Shown here: one piece after another, positions 12,691-21,951 of the stretch
Numbering within the stretch: position 1 is the first letter of the stretch
How the letters are laid out: the number at the start of each line of letters is the position of its first letter
The notes under the pieces: model-generated
What the model was told of the DNA's origin: nothing
What the model saw: only the letters and a program-made list of their open reading frames with translations
Database searches by the model: none
Made by a program: the position numbers and the translations under genes
DNA from: Pelargonium nanum
Taxonomy: Eukaryota; Streptophyta; Magnoliopsida; Geraniales; Geraniaceae
Assembly: GCA_036897485.1 (NCBI GenBank)
Contig: JAYMTF010000025.1
Location: 1 to 64,000, forward strand
Reading direction: 5' to 3'
Length of the DNA: 64,000 bases

Positions 12691-12820
12691 ATTTATTTAT
12701 TATATTGAAATTGATTTGTTGTGGAGAGAAATTAGGTCTATCATCGTGTATTGAGACATGGGAAGATATTAAAATATTTATTTATTATATTGAAATTGAT
12801 TTGTCGTGGAGAGAAATCAT
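12691..12820 (+). repeat. Direct repeat, two ~45-base copies 85 bases apart
   Basis: The segments 12691-12735 and 12776-12820 are nearly identical: both start ATTTATTTATTATATTG and run through GATTTGT[T/C]GTGGAGAG to AAAT[T/C]A. They lie in the 3' flank of TK1 and have no coding sign. The next repeat block follows at 12971. Confidence 0.7.
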
Positions 12821-12970
12821 GAATATACTATAGCATAAGATGAGACTTATCGATCGATGAAAATATTTTTGTGAGCATTGTTTTATACTGTGTTTTCAAC
12901 CGTTTGTACGTTTTAATTGAAATGAGCTTCTATAAAAGAATTGAAATCGGTTCAATTTAGGTTAAATGAC

Positions 12971-13145
12971 ATTGTGTACCAATACGTGTTTTGTGTAGCA
13001 ACACGTGTTTTCGATGAAATGAGTTCAATAACATGTGTTTTGGTTGAAATCAGTTTAAATTGTGTACCAATATGTGTTTTGTGTAGCAACATGTGTTTTC
13101 GTTGAAATTAGTTCAATAACATGTATTTTGGTTGAAATCAGTTTA
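12971..13145 (+). repeat. Tandem repeat, two copies of an 88-base unit
   Basis: ATTGTGTACCAATA[C/T]GTGTT begins at 12971 and again at 13059, and the copies stay colinear with only a few substitutions to GGTTGAAATCAGTTTA. Each unit also holds shorter echoes (AACA[C/T]GTGTTTT followed by GATGAAAT / GTTGAAAT), so it probably grew from a shorter motif. Function unknown. Confidence 0.75.
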
Positions 13146-13768
13146 ATAACATGACATCAATTCAATTTTCAATGGTCAGCTTATAGCAAAATTATTTGCT
13201 TCTGTTGATGTTTCCAGTCCTTATCAACCTGAACTGCAGGCCATCCTCTCTGTTCTTTCCTTTGCCAAATACTGTAATTTATCAAATTGTGGAATATATA
13301 GTCTAAGGTAGATTCACACAAGTTAACACATAAGTAACCAAATTTGAAGGCTGAGTGCTGAGTGCCCCTCTTCAACTAAAGTGATCCACTTCAGAGATCT
13401 ATATAATACACATAACAGAAATATGTAATTCTCTAGTTGGCCCTTGAAAACAATACTAACTATTGACATGGCAGATTTTAACATTCAATTACAAATAATA
13501 GAGATGGATTACTGCAGATGAAATTTCCTCGTGTATGTAATTATAGTTAGGATCCAATTATAAAAAGTAATAACTTATTTGAACAGTAACATCATCATAT
13601 TACTTTTTTTATGTACACGAGATGTTAGATAATGACAGATGGGGATTGATAGACATATGGCTCACCTGAAACTCACCAACCAGTAGTACTGGTTCACAGC
13701 AGAGTTGACAGCCAGATCTTGCCAGTTGCCATGCCCTAAGCGGCTAAGCCCTAGAGCCCGAAGACAAT
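13146..13768. other. Intergenic and WNK 3' UTR region
   Basis: DNA between the repeat block downstream of TK1 and the stop of the minus-strand WNK gene. The right end probably carries the WNK 3' UTR. No gene or motif was recognised. Confidence 0.5.
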
Positions 13769-14954
13769 TTAATCAACTTGATCAGTCTCATCATCGTTGA
13801 GCTCAGAAAAGAAAGGGTCCTTGAGAAGATCAGAAGCTGAAGGCCTTGCCCTCTTCTGGGCTAGACACTTCTCAATGAATGCCTTCACCTCGGGATCTAC
13901 CACCTTATTGATGGATTGGGGCTTTACACCTGTTGTCACCTTCTTGTATATCTTGGCGATACTGTCACATTCGCTGTAAGGTATCTCCATCGTCACCATT
14001 TCAAGAACACACATTCCAAAAGAATATATGTCCACCATCTCTGTGTAATCTTCCTCATATAGCTCTGGTGCCATATACTCTGGTGTCCCTATAATTGAAT
14101 GTGCTGCATGACTCTTCCCCACTATTGCTGCAAAGCCCAGATCACCAATTTTCACCTATCCAGGGAAATCATAACGCTTCAAGTTAGCCATAGAAGATTC
14201 AAGATACAATAATAAGTAAGCAATGAAAATAGTTCTATTCTTCCAACAACAAATAATCAAATTGCTACCTATTTCCCACATAGAATTAAACAAAGACAAA
14301 AGTAGAAACGCATCAGTAGCTTTATCTTACTAATGGGTATTTCTCTGAGTTTTCTGAATGTTTAACCATTGAAACAGAAGAGAAACCTTATCATTATGAA
14401 ATATTAAAGAAAAAACAGTTCCTAATAATTGGAAAAGGCAAAATCACCTGGCCAATGTTTCCATTCATGAAAATGTTGCTGCAGTTGAGATCTCTGTGAA
14501 TAATGCATGGCTCGTGCGTGTGGAGATACTCCAATCCCTCCAGTACCTGCTTTCCCCACTTCTTCAAGGCCTTAATGGACACATGGCGGTGCTTCTTCCT
14601 ATAATCTCTCAGGTTTCCTGATGTGCACACCTCAGTGATAAAATTCAGTGTGTTACGCTCGTTATCCTTCCAGACACTGTAACAAACAATAATATATTTG
14701 TTCTTCAGTGCGCTCAACAACTGAACCTCTGAGTGAAGCCGATTGATGAGCACTGGATCCTCGCTAAAATTCCTCAAACGGACCTGATTCCAGGCCACCT
14801 CAATACCTTCCTCTTGATCAAATGCCCTATACACCCTCTTGACAGCACCAGAACCAAGCAGGTCATCGTACCGGCCAAACCTCCCAGTTGGGTCAACCTC
14901 AACAAATGGTTCAGCGTCATGATCATACATGTTACGGCTACTTGCAGAAGGCAT
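13769..14954 (-). CDS. WNK11: WNK (with-no-lysine) protein kinase, WNK11-like
   Basis: Two exons (14954-14448 and 14155-13769) give 297 residues, little more than a kinase domain. The glycine loop [13 protein letters not shown] carries the lysine that WNKs use (K39). The usual beta-3 lysine position reads VAWNQV (N56), the diagnostic WNK change. The catalytic loop is [10 protein letters not shown] (D155, N160), with Asn157 where most kinases have Lys. The metal motif is DLG (174-176), followed by [16 protein letters not shown] and a complete C-lobe ending in a short acidic tail. Family knowledge: plant WNK/ZIK Ser/Thr kinases act in ion homeostasis, clock, flowering and ABA signalling. The short length and DLNCSN loop fit Arabidopsis WNK11 best. 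The intron has donor GTGATT and acceptor ATAG. Confidence 0.94.
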
Positions 14955-15880
14955 CCTTAAAAGATTGAAATTCCAATTCTTAATCAGGAAAGAAACCTGA
15001 GTAGTTAAGAACTTCGAAATTCAAAGCCAGAAATAGATAAAGAATCCAAACACAGTGAACTTCACAGCTATGGTGTTTCAAACTAAAAAACTGATGACTA
15101 AAACTCAAAAACCAAGTTTGTAGTAGTCATATTTACATGCCAATTGCCATTATGAAATTCTGACAAATGGTACGAAACCAGTACTCATTAGTTAGGTACA
15201 AGATCTAAAAGAAAAACTTAGCACAGAAGTTGAGTTTCTAAACTCTGACTGTGGTAAAGTCAATCCATCATATTTAAACTTCCTAGTTTGGAAATGGTAA
15301 ATAACCAAAAGCAAAATAGAAGCCAAGTCTTAGGACTTCCACCAGATCCAACACTATAGACCAAGAGTTTTAGGGTTTCTAAGACTGAAAAACTCAAAGA
15401 AACTATTGTTAGAGAAACAAATAATGATAATAAATCAAAGAAGTAGACATAACAATAATATTACGAATCTAGTGAGCAAAAACATAGTGAACACATGATA
15501 ATAATAAAGAAAATAATCAGCAAAAAATGAAAGGGCACAATAATAGTAAACTAACAGAAAATGAAGCAGAAAAAGAGCAACGGATCATCGAAACACAATA
15601 TAGATAAAAAAAGCGAAAGGAATAGCAATGGCAGAAAAATAAAAAGAGAAGAGATCATGAAAGCGGTACATTGAATGAATGAGAGGGTAGGGTTTGGAGT
15701 GAAGATAGAGATCGATGGCATGAGCAGACAGAAATGTATATATATGAAATTGGAGAAGATTACCTGGAGAAGTGGAGATTTTGAGTGCGAGTCCACCAAT
15801 TCTATTAGATAAGACGGAGGAGAGAAGAAGTATTGGTATTGGTATTGGTATTGGATTACAATTTTGATTTCAATCAAATA
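14955..15880 (-). promoter_or_regulatory. Leader intron and promoter of the WNK gene
   Basis: A donor (CTTCTCCAG then GTAATC) sits at 15763 on the minus strand, implying a non-coding first exon around 15764-15860 and a leader intron of roughly 0.8 kb ending just before the ATG. The first exon region contains a six-base repeat (ATTGGT, four copies) at 15833-15855. Inferred from splice motifs only. Confidence 0.45.
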
Positions 15881-17940
15881 CTACACCCAATTCTATTTGG
15901 AGTCATCACTTATTTATATATGCCGCGCTTTTAGAGATCAGTCTCAACACGGCGTCGTATCATCAATCCTTCTTTATCTAATTGTAGAGACTGGGATGTA
16001 CAAATTCAAATATAATTCATCTATTCATACCATAAACCTGCATTATTTTGAGATAATAAGTGCTATTTAAATCGAGTCAAATGATACAGATGATCAGATT
16101 GATTTTTGCTTTCTCCGTATTTTATTAGATTGATTTTATGATTTGTCAAACTTTCTTTAAATAAATAAAAACTTATCAAAGACAAGGAATGGCATTTACT
16201 TTTGAAATTTTAAGTTAATTTGATTTTAAATATGCATGATCTAAATCAGTATAGAATATCCTAAATAGGATATAGAAATTCAAATAATATTGAACTTGTG
16301 CTGTCCCGGAAAAAGCAGGGATGATCATAAAACACCCGTGTGTTCGAATCAGCTGGATTAGATCTGACCACAAATTATAAAAGCAATTTGTGATCCATCT
16401 TAAAAGCCATACAATACAAATGCAATGCATTTCACTGATTCAGCTAAAAACAGTTAATATGAGTGTATTAATACCATTCCCTGCACTCAAGAAGAACGTG
16501 AAAGACAGTTGCATATATGCTGTACACAAGTAATCTTCAAGGGTTTCATGTTTGAACCCACAAGTCATTCCATTTTTTATTTCTTACCAGTCAATTTCCT
16601 GAAATTATTTAACAGCACCACAATAATCCCATTCCATAAACTCTTCTCTGTCCAGTGTCCTATCACACAAGTGACTTCCTCAAGTTACAAAACTGGAACC
16701 ATGTAAAGTAAGAACAATAGCTGGTTACAGAACAGCAGCTAAACAACCTGATCACCAACATAAAGAGTAAAGAGACATTCACATTTGAGGGCAACAAAAC
16801 TGATATTGCTAAAACCTCTCCAAGCCCTTCACAAAACACTGTAGGAGAATATATTTTTAAAATGACTTCTAAAACAGAAGTCCAGATGAGGATAACATAT
16901 CCAGTAACCAATACAACCTGAGATAAGTTTCTGCGACTTGGATTAACATCAAAATATTATCACATCATGATGTACTCAACACACCTCACTCTAACTATCT
17001 AACTCTATCTTAATGATTCCATTTCTGGATGACAAAAGCTACATGCATATCCCACACTCAATGACAAGGATATTCAACTGACAAGGAACAGGTATGATAC
17101 ACAATCAATATAGAAAAGTAGAAAATTCACTTCAGAGAAAAAAAAACATCATAACAAGACTTGGGATGGAAAAAAAATATTTAACTACTTACTGCATGAT
17201 TGAGAAGTCTATTTCAGTTCAATGAAAACCTAAGGGAACTGCATTGTCCCACAGGCCACAGTACTACAGAACTGAATGTATAACAAGAGCCTAGAAAGAC
17301 CTGTTGGTGACATATCACACCTTCCATGCATATATTTTCAAATAGAACTAGAGGTAACTGAATCAAGCCATTTTTTATAAAGAATTTCCACAATATTAAA
17401 AGAAAAAGGATTATACCCAAAGAAGCGCTAAACTAATAATATTACAGAACAGAATCCACAAGGACCATAGATGAAGCTAATTTGTGAACAAAGAGAAATG
17501 AGTCAATCAATGCAATTTTTACCAAGGCACAGACCACCAAGTTCTTACAAGATATACCAAAACTACAAAGTTTAGCATGCCAACATATTTCAATATCAAA
17601 GCAAGAAGCTCCACATTCCACTATGTCCTACTGCATTACACAGAGTTAGATGGTACACCCATTTCTCACTAGCCCCGCTTCCAACCAAAAGTTCTAGAAT
17701 TTTATTCCCTAAAGCAGTGGCAAGGCTATAAAGACAGTAATATAAACATCATAGCACCAGCCCAAATAACCTAGAAAGTACCATTGGCTATTCATTAAAT
17801 CTTGCTACATTCATCAAGTATATTGATACTGTAAACCTGGAGATAAACGTACCCATTGGTATTTGGAACTTTTGTTCAATAAAAGAAATAGCATACAAGT
17901 GAAGCACACTGCTTATCATAACAAGAAGGAAAACAACATA
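15881..17940. other. Intergenic and 3' flank of the ESS2-like gene
   Basis: Two kilobases of AT-rich DNA between two minus-strand genes. The right part should hold the ESS2-like 3' UTR; GTAATATG overlaps the stop codon and could act as a donor for a 3' UTR intron, but this is unproven. No protein, RNA or transposon signature was seen. Confidence 0.5.
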
Positions 17941-19449
17941 TTACCAAGGAGGGTTTGAACCCTCTCTTACAGAAGGTGATCTTGGACCTGTAGTTTCATC
18001 CCTTCCAAGCCTCGAGATACTCCTTACACTTTTAGGAGTACCTGCAACGGGACTTGCACCACGATAACTAGCACGAAGGGATTCATCCACAGATGACGAA
18101 GATTTTGCTATTGCATTCCTTACAAACTTCTGAGCAGCAGGAGAAAGTGTCCGAACACTTGGACTAGCACTTCCGCCTCTTACAGGTGAGTGTAAGGGTG
18201 GCTTCTTAAACATCTTCGACCTCTCCCTCAGCTTGCGCGCAGCATCCCTCGACAGTGAATGAGCTTTCTCATCTCTTGTAGGTGGGAATGGTATTCTGTA
18301 ATGAGGTCCATCGCCACTACCACCTATGTCAATTGGCGTCTCCTCTGGATCCAATCTCATAGGAGTCCCTTCAATTTCACCCCATGTGATAAATGGTGAT
18401 TCATCAACACCCGGCGCAGGTGATGGCGTCCTCACAAAACTATACCCATTTTCTGCTTTCTTCCCCGCCTCTACATAAAACGGGTTTGGGGTCTTCCTCA
18501 AATCATCCAAATCATACTTCTTCATCTTATCCCCGTCTCTATCGAACATAGGAAAAGGAGTTCCACCTGCAACGGGAGTATAAAGCACCTCCACAGTACC
18601 ATCATCTCTTGGCCTAGAATCCATCATTTTACCATGGAATCTTGTATTTGACATGTTAATTTCCTTGGTTAAAGCCTTCATTCTCATAGCCCGCTCCTCA
18701 ATAGTCAAAGGGGCTTCACCTCTATCAGCCGGATGATACATCAACAAATTCTTAGCAGTATACTTCCACCCATCCAAAGTACTCGGGGGCTGGTCCGATG
18801 TCCCATACCCATCAGTAATCCTATCCCTCTTAACATCCTCAATTGCATTAACCTCTTCCTTTTCACCTTCGGTCAAGAACTCATACCTCTCCTTTCTCTT
18901 CCTATTAACCTTCTCTAAAATCTTCGAAAAACTATCGTTATCCTCACTGGTATACCTCCTAAAAAATTGGTCTAACGATAAAGCAGGATCAATCTCACCC
19001 TCAATCTCTGCACCAGCTGAAAAATCGCTACTGGATGCACCAGGGGTTTTGGGGATCTTTCCATCAAATTCATCTAGAGGAGTGTAATTGCGCATAAAAG
19101 TAGAGCCTGGAGTCTGAGTACGAGTCCTACCTTCAGTGCTGGAGCCAGTCACCTTCCGGCCACGGCGCTCCATGATCTTCAACTGGGCATCGCGAATCTG
19201 AACCGGATCTCCGCTCTTGATGGCTTCGAGCCAGTCCAGGCGGTCCCGGAGCTTGGAGATATCGGGGAAGAAATCGCGCTCGATGATTTTCTCGATCGAC
19301 GCAACATAGGTGTCTTCATCGAGGACGGCAGGGTGCTTGGCAGGGTCAGCAGGAGGGGCGGAGGAGGGATTTGGGGGGTTAGTGTCCGGAGCTGTAGATG
19401 GTGAAGGAGAAGAGAGGTGGCGTGGGGATTGACCCGGAGAGAGAAGCAT
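17941..19449 (-). CDS. ESS2/DGCR14 (ES2) family splicing-associated nuclear protein
   Basis: One uninterrupted frame of 502 residues. After a Ser/Pro-rich start it shows DEDTYVASIEKIIERDFFPD and LRDRLDWLEA (about residues 44-75), SLDQFFRRYTSEDNDSF, an RKRKERYEFL basic helix, YTAKNLLMYHPADR, and the hallmark PFITWGEIEGTP followed by HYRIPFPPTRDEKAHSL. The C-terminus is basic and rich in Ser-Pro repeats (TPSPAP, SPSVR), likely phosphorylation sites. Family knowledge: human ESS-2/DGCR14 associates with late (C-complex) spliceosomes, and fission yeast Bis1 is a relative; the plant protein is presumed nuclear and splicing-linked. From memory the Arabidopsis counterpart is At3g07790. The ATG at 19449 precedes the conserved region and is the first in frame. 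No intron is needed. Confidence 0.94.
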   Translation of the reverse strand: MLLSPGQSPRHLSSPSPSTAPDTNPPNPSSAPPADPAKHPAVLDEDTYVASIEKIIERDFFPDISKLRDRLDWLEAIKSGDPVQIRDAQLKIMERRGRKVTGSSTEGRTRTQTPGSTFMRNYTPLDEFDGKIPKTPGASSSDFSAGAEIEGEIDPALSLDQFFRRYTSEDNDSFSKILEKVNRKRKERYEFLTEGEKEEVNAIEDVKRDRITDGYGTSDQPPSTLDGWKYTAKNLLMYHPADRGEAPLTIEERAMRMKALTKEINMSNTRFHGKMMDSRPRDDGTVEVLYTPVAGGTPFPMFDRDGDKMKKYDLDDLRKTPNPFYVEAGKKAENGYSFVRTPSPAPGVDESPFITWGEIEGTPMRLDPEETPIDIGGSGDGPHYRIPFPPTRDEKAHSLSRDAARKLRERSKMFKKPPLHSPVRGGSASPSVRTLSPAAQKFVRNAIAKSSSSVDESLRASYRGASPVAGTPKSVRSISRLGRDETTGPRSPSVREGSNPPW

Positions 19450-19761
19450 GATCGATCGGAGGAGCTAGGGTTAGGGTTTTTGTGGAAGGGAATACGATTA
19501 CTGAAACGTGAAATTTAAAGTTGGGGTCTTTCTTATTATAGATCTGAGATTCAGACTGGGGTTGATGAAGAAGATGAAGTGAGAATCTGAATCGAACAAG
19601 AAACAATGATAAAACCCAAAGTGGATTATTGAAGGACCTTGGGGATAGATATTTTGATCGGCCTTAAACTGGAAGGAGCTTATGGATATCGTGTCGGTTC
19701 TTTGTTTTTAAATAGTTTATTTATATATAATAAATTAACAGCGAAACGCGTACAGACAGAT

Positions 19762-19833
19762 GTGGCTGTAGTTTAGTGGTGAGAATTCCACGTTGTGGCC
19801 GTGGAGACCTGGGCTCGAATCCCAGCAGCCACA
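19762..19833 (+). tRNA. tRNA-His (anticodon GTG)
   Basis: A full cloverleaf can be drawn: acceptor stem GTGGCTG (19762-19768) with CAGCCAC (19826-19832) and discriminator A. The D-arm contains the A box TAGTTTAGTGGT. The anticodon stem CCACG/CGTGG encloses loop TTGTGGC, with GTG at 19795-19797. The T-arm B box is GGCTCGAATCC. There is no intron. As expected for eukaryotes, the extra 5' G(-1) is not encoded and is added after transcription. The gene lies upstream of, and divergent from, the ESS2-like gene. Confidence 0.97.
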
Positions 19834-19839
19834 TTTTTT
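19834..19839 (+). terminator. RNA polymerase III terminator of tRNA-His
   Basis: Six T residues immediately follow the discriminator base, a standard Pol III stop. Confidence 0.9.
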
Positions 19840-20914
19840 AACATCTATGATGATATTTTTTTCCTTCTATTTTTCTTTTTTGAAATTTTATTTTCTTGTA
19901 TTTTTTCATACTCGTTTTTAGACTAAATAAGTACTCTCTAAAGTATAAGAACGAACCTAACCTTTTGAAACGTCCTAAGATTCCTCTTAAATTTATCTAG
20001 TTGCGTCTGAAGTTAACTCTTTTACATTCATCGAGAGAAAATTACTAATGAAAGCATTTTTTACATTCTAATTTCGAATAAGTATTTATACATATTTCTG
20101 TTGAGGCATGTGTTTCACCTACGTATTTGCTACTTGTTGTTTTGGACCAAGTTTTCACAATGACAAGTTCTGCAGTGTAAAGTGGGAATGACATGTTTGG
20201 TTACTACCATCTCATGTGTTGGATGTCTTGTGCTTCAAGTTGAAGCCTTGGAATAAACTCGCAAACTAGTTGTATTCAAGCAAGTTGCCACCTCCAGCTA
20301 CTATAATATTTAGCAGTAAAACAATTCATGTTCATGTCAAGCAACTTGCCCCGTCCATAATTGTTTAGTCAAAATTTGAGTGTTTTTGGAAACAAATAAG
20401 TGTGACATATTTTGGGTCATAACACTATGCTCTCGGGGTGTTTAAAATAAATAAATAAAACTCAAAAATATTCTCATAAAAACAAGATCCTAACATTGTC
20501 TTAATTCATGTGATAACTTTTATACTTTTGAAAATTGTAAAAATTATGCAACGAATACTACGTGGGTCATCTTCTTCCAAAATCTCTCGCTAATTAAAAA
20601 TACGATCAAAATTTTGATTCCAAAAATATTAGGAACCTACCTTACCCACCCATGTTGCTCTTTGCACCCAAGATTAGAAAGTTTGTAGAAGGTAGACAAC
20701 ATTCCCTTGGTATTGCTAATTAAAAATTAAAATCAATAAATTATGGTATTTACAATAAAAATAATAACGTACGAACCAAAGTAAGCGAACACAGACTTCA
20801 AGGTTATATTCGTCACAAAAAATAATAACGACTATTGAGCAAGTCAACAACAAACTACCAACCAACCAACCACCAAAAATATATATACAAATACCCAATC
20901 ATACATCGACACGT
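19840..20914. other. Intergenic, WRKY promoter
   Basis: AT-rich DNA upstream of the WRKY gene. TTGAC W-box cores (as GTCAA on the plus strand) occur near 20365 and 20843, and an ATATATATAC element lies near 20879, a plausible TATA box. W-boxes in WRKY promoters fit known auto- and cross-regulation, though with cores this short the match is weak. No gene was seen. Confidence 0.45.
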
Positions 20915-21951
20915 CATTGAACACAGACCAGATTCGTGCTCCTGAGCGCGGCAGATCAGTTCTCACTCTCCTCTCCCTCTCGTCTTTCTTCTCCACTTCG
21001 ACATTGGATTAGACTTTCCAGAACCTCAAACCTTCCGAGTTCTGACTCTGTCTCAGCTGAGCTAACTCACTCACCTCGACTCGCCGCCGGCTCGAATTCC
21101 GATGCCGGCGTGTCCCGCTTCTGTGATTCAATTTTAGAAGCGAGTCAACGATTTCGACCACCTGATCACCACAACATTTCTAGGGTTTGCGGCCCGACCT
21201 CCCATCATGAAGGTTCGTTCTCTTTTTCTTGCTTGAATTGTCGAGTTCTGTCGTGTTATTGTATTCTTCGAAGATTTTTAGTCTTGAATTTTGAAATTTA
21301 ACCTTGTTCATCTTCTTTTTAGGTGCTAATTCAATTTGAATTTTGTTTTAAGAATTGAATTATGGGAATTGAAGCTTACAACCCTCAATCTGTTTTTGTT
21401 TGGGTCTGGGATTTTTTATTTTGTGCGGATAGAAATATAAAATTCATAGTAATGTGCAAAGTCATATAAGCAGAAGTTCGGGTATTTTTCACAGTTCAGG
21501 TGAGTTTTATTTCATTATTTGGAACCAAATTTGAAAATTTTGCTCTGTTCCTTTCCTTTCCTATGAACTAAACAGAGGATATGATGTTCTGATCGTTCTT
21601 CTGGTTATTGAGAAGCACCTGGTGACTGAAATTTTCTGGGAATTTATAAAATGTTTTTATTTATGATGATTAATGTAAAAATCATGGCTATGTTTGTGTG
21701 AGTGCCTTAGTTCCAACTTCCAAGGATTTAGGACCTGATTTATTACTGTATTGTTCAATCAAGCGTACACAATGTGTTATTTTTGTTACTCCGGTGTTCT
21801 TGAATTTTGGCCAGCATGTTTTTCTCTGTATTCTTCTATTGGCTGATTCCTTATTAACAAGAAACACATGGCCTTAAAGATCACCATTTACCTAATTCAA
21901 CACTTGCTTCAGGTTTGAGAAACCAGGAACAGGTGGCATTACTGCAAGTTG
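20915..21951 (+). promoter_or_regulatory. WRKY 5' leader with intron and upstream ATGs
   Basis: A GC-richer first exon appears to end at 21212 (ATGAAG then GTTCGT). The leader intron ends at 21912 (TTGCTTCAG), about 40 bases before the main ATG. Exon 1 contains a complete 11-residue upstream ORF (21102-21137, MPACPASVIQF), and a second ATG at 21207 gives M-K-V-stop across the spliced junction. Both could lower translation of the main frame. Borders are inferred. Confidence 0.5.

Noticed and set aside
15551-15877. 108-codon minus-strand frame upstream of the WNK gene
   Set aside because: Low-complexity Phe/Leu/Ile translation of leader and promoter DNA, crossing a good splice donor.
20936-21212. 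Long open frame in the first WRKY exon
   Set aside because: It has no ATG start, and after splicing it runs out of frame with the WRKY protein and stops soon after the main ATG.
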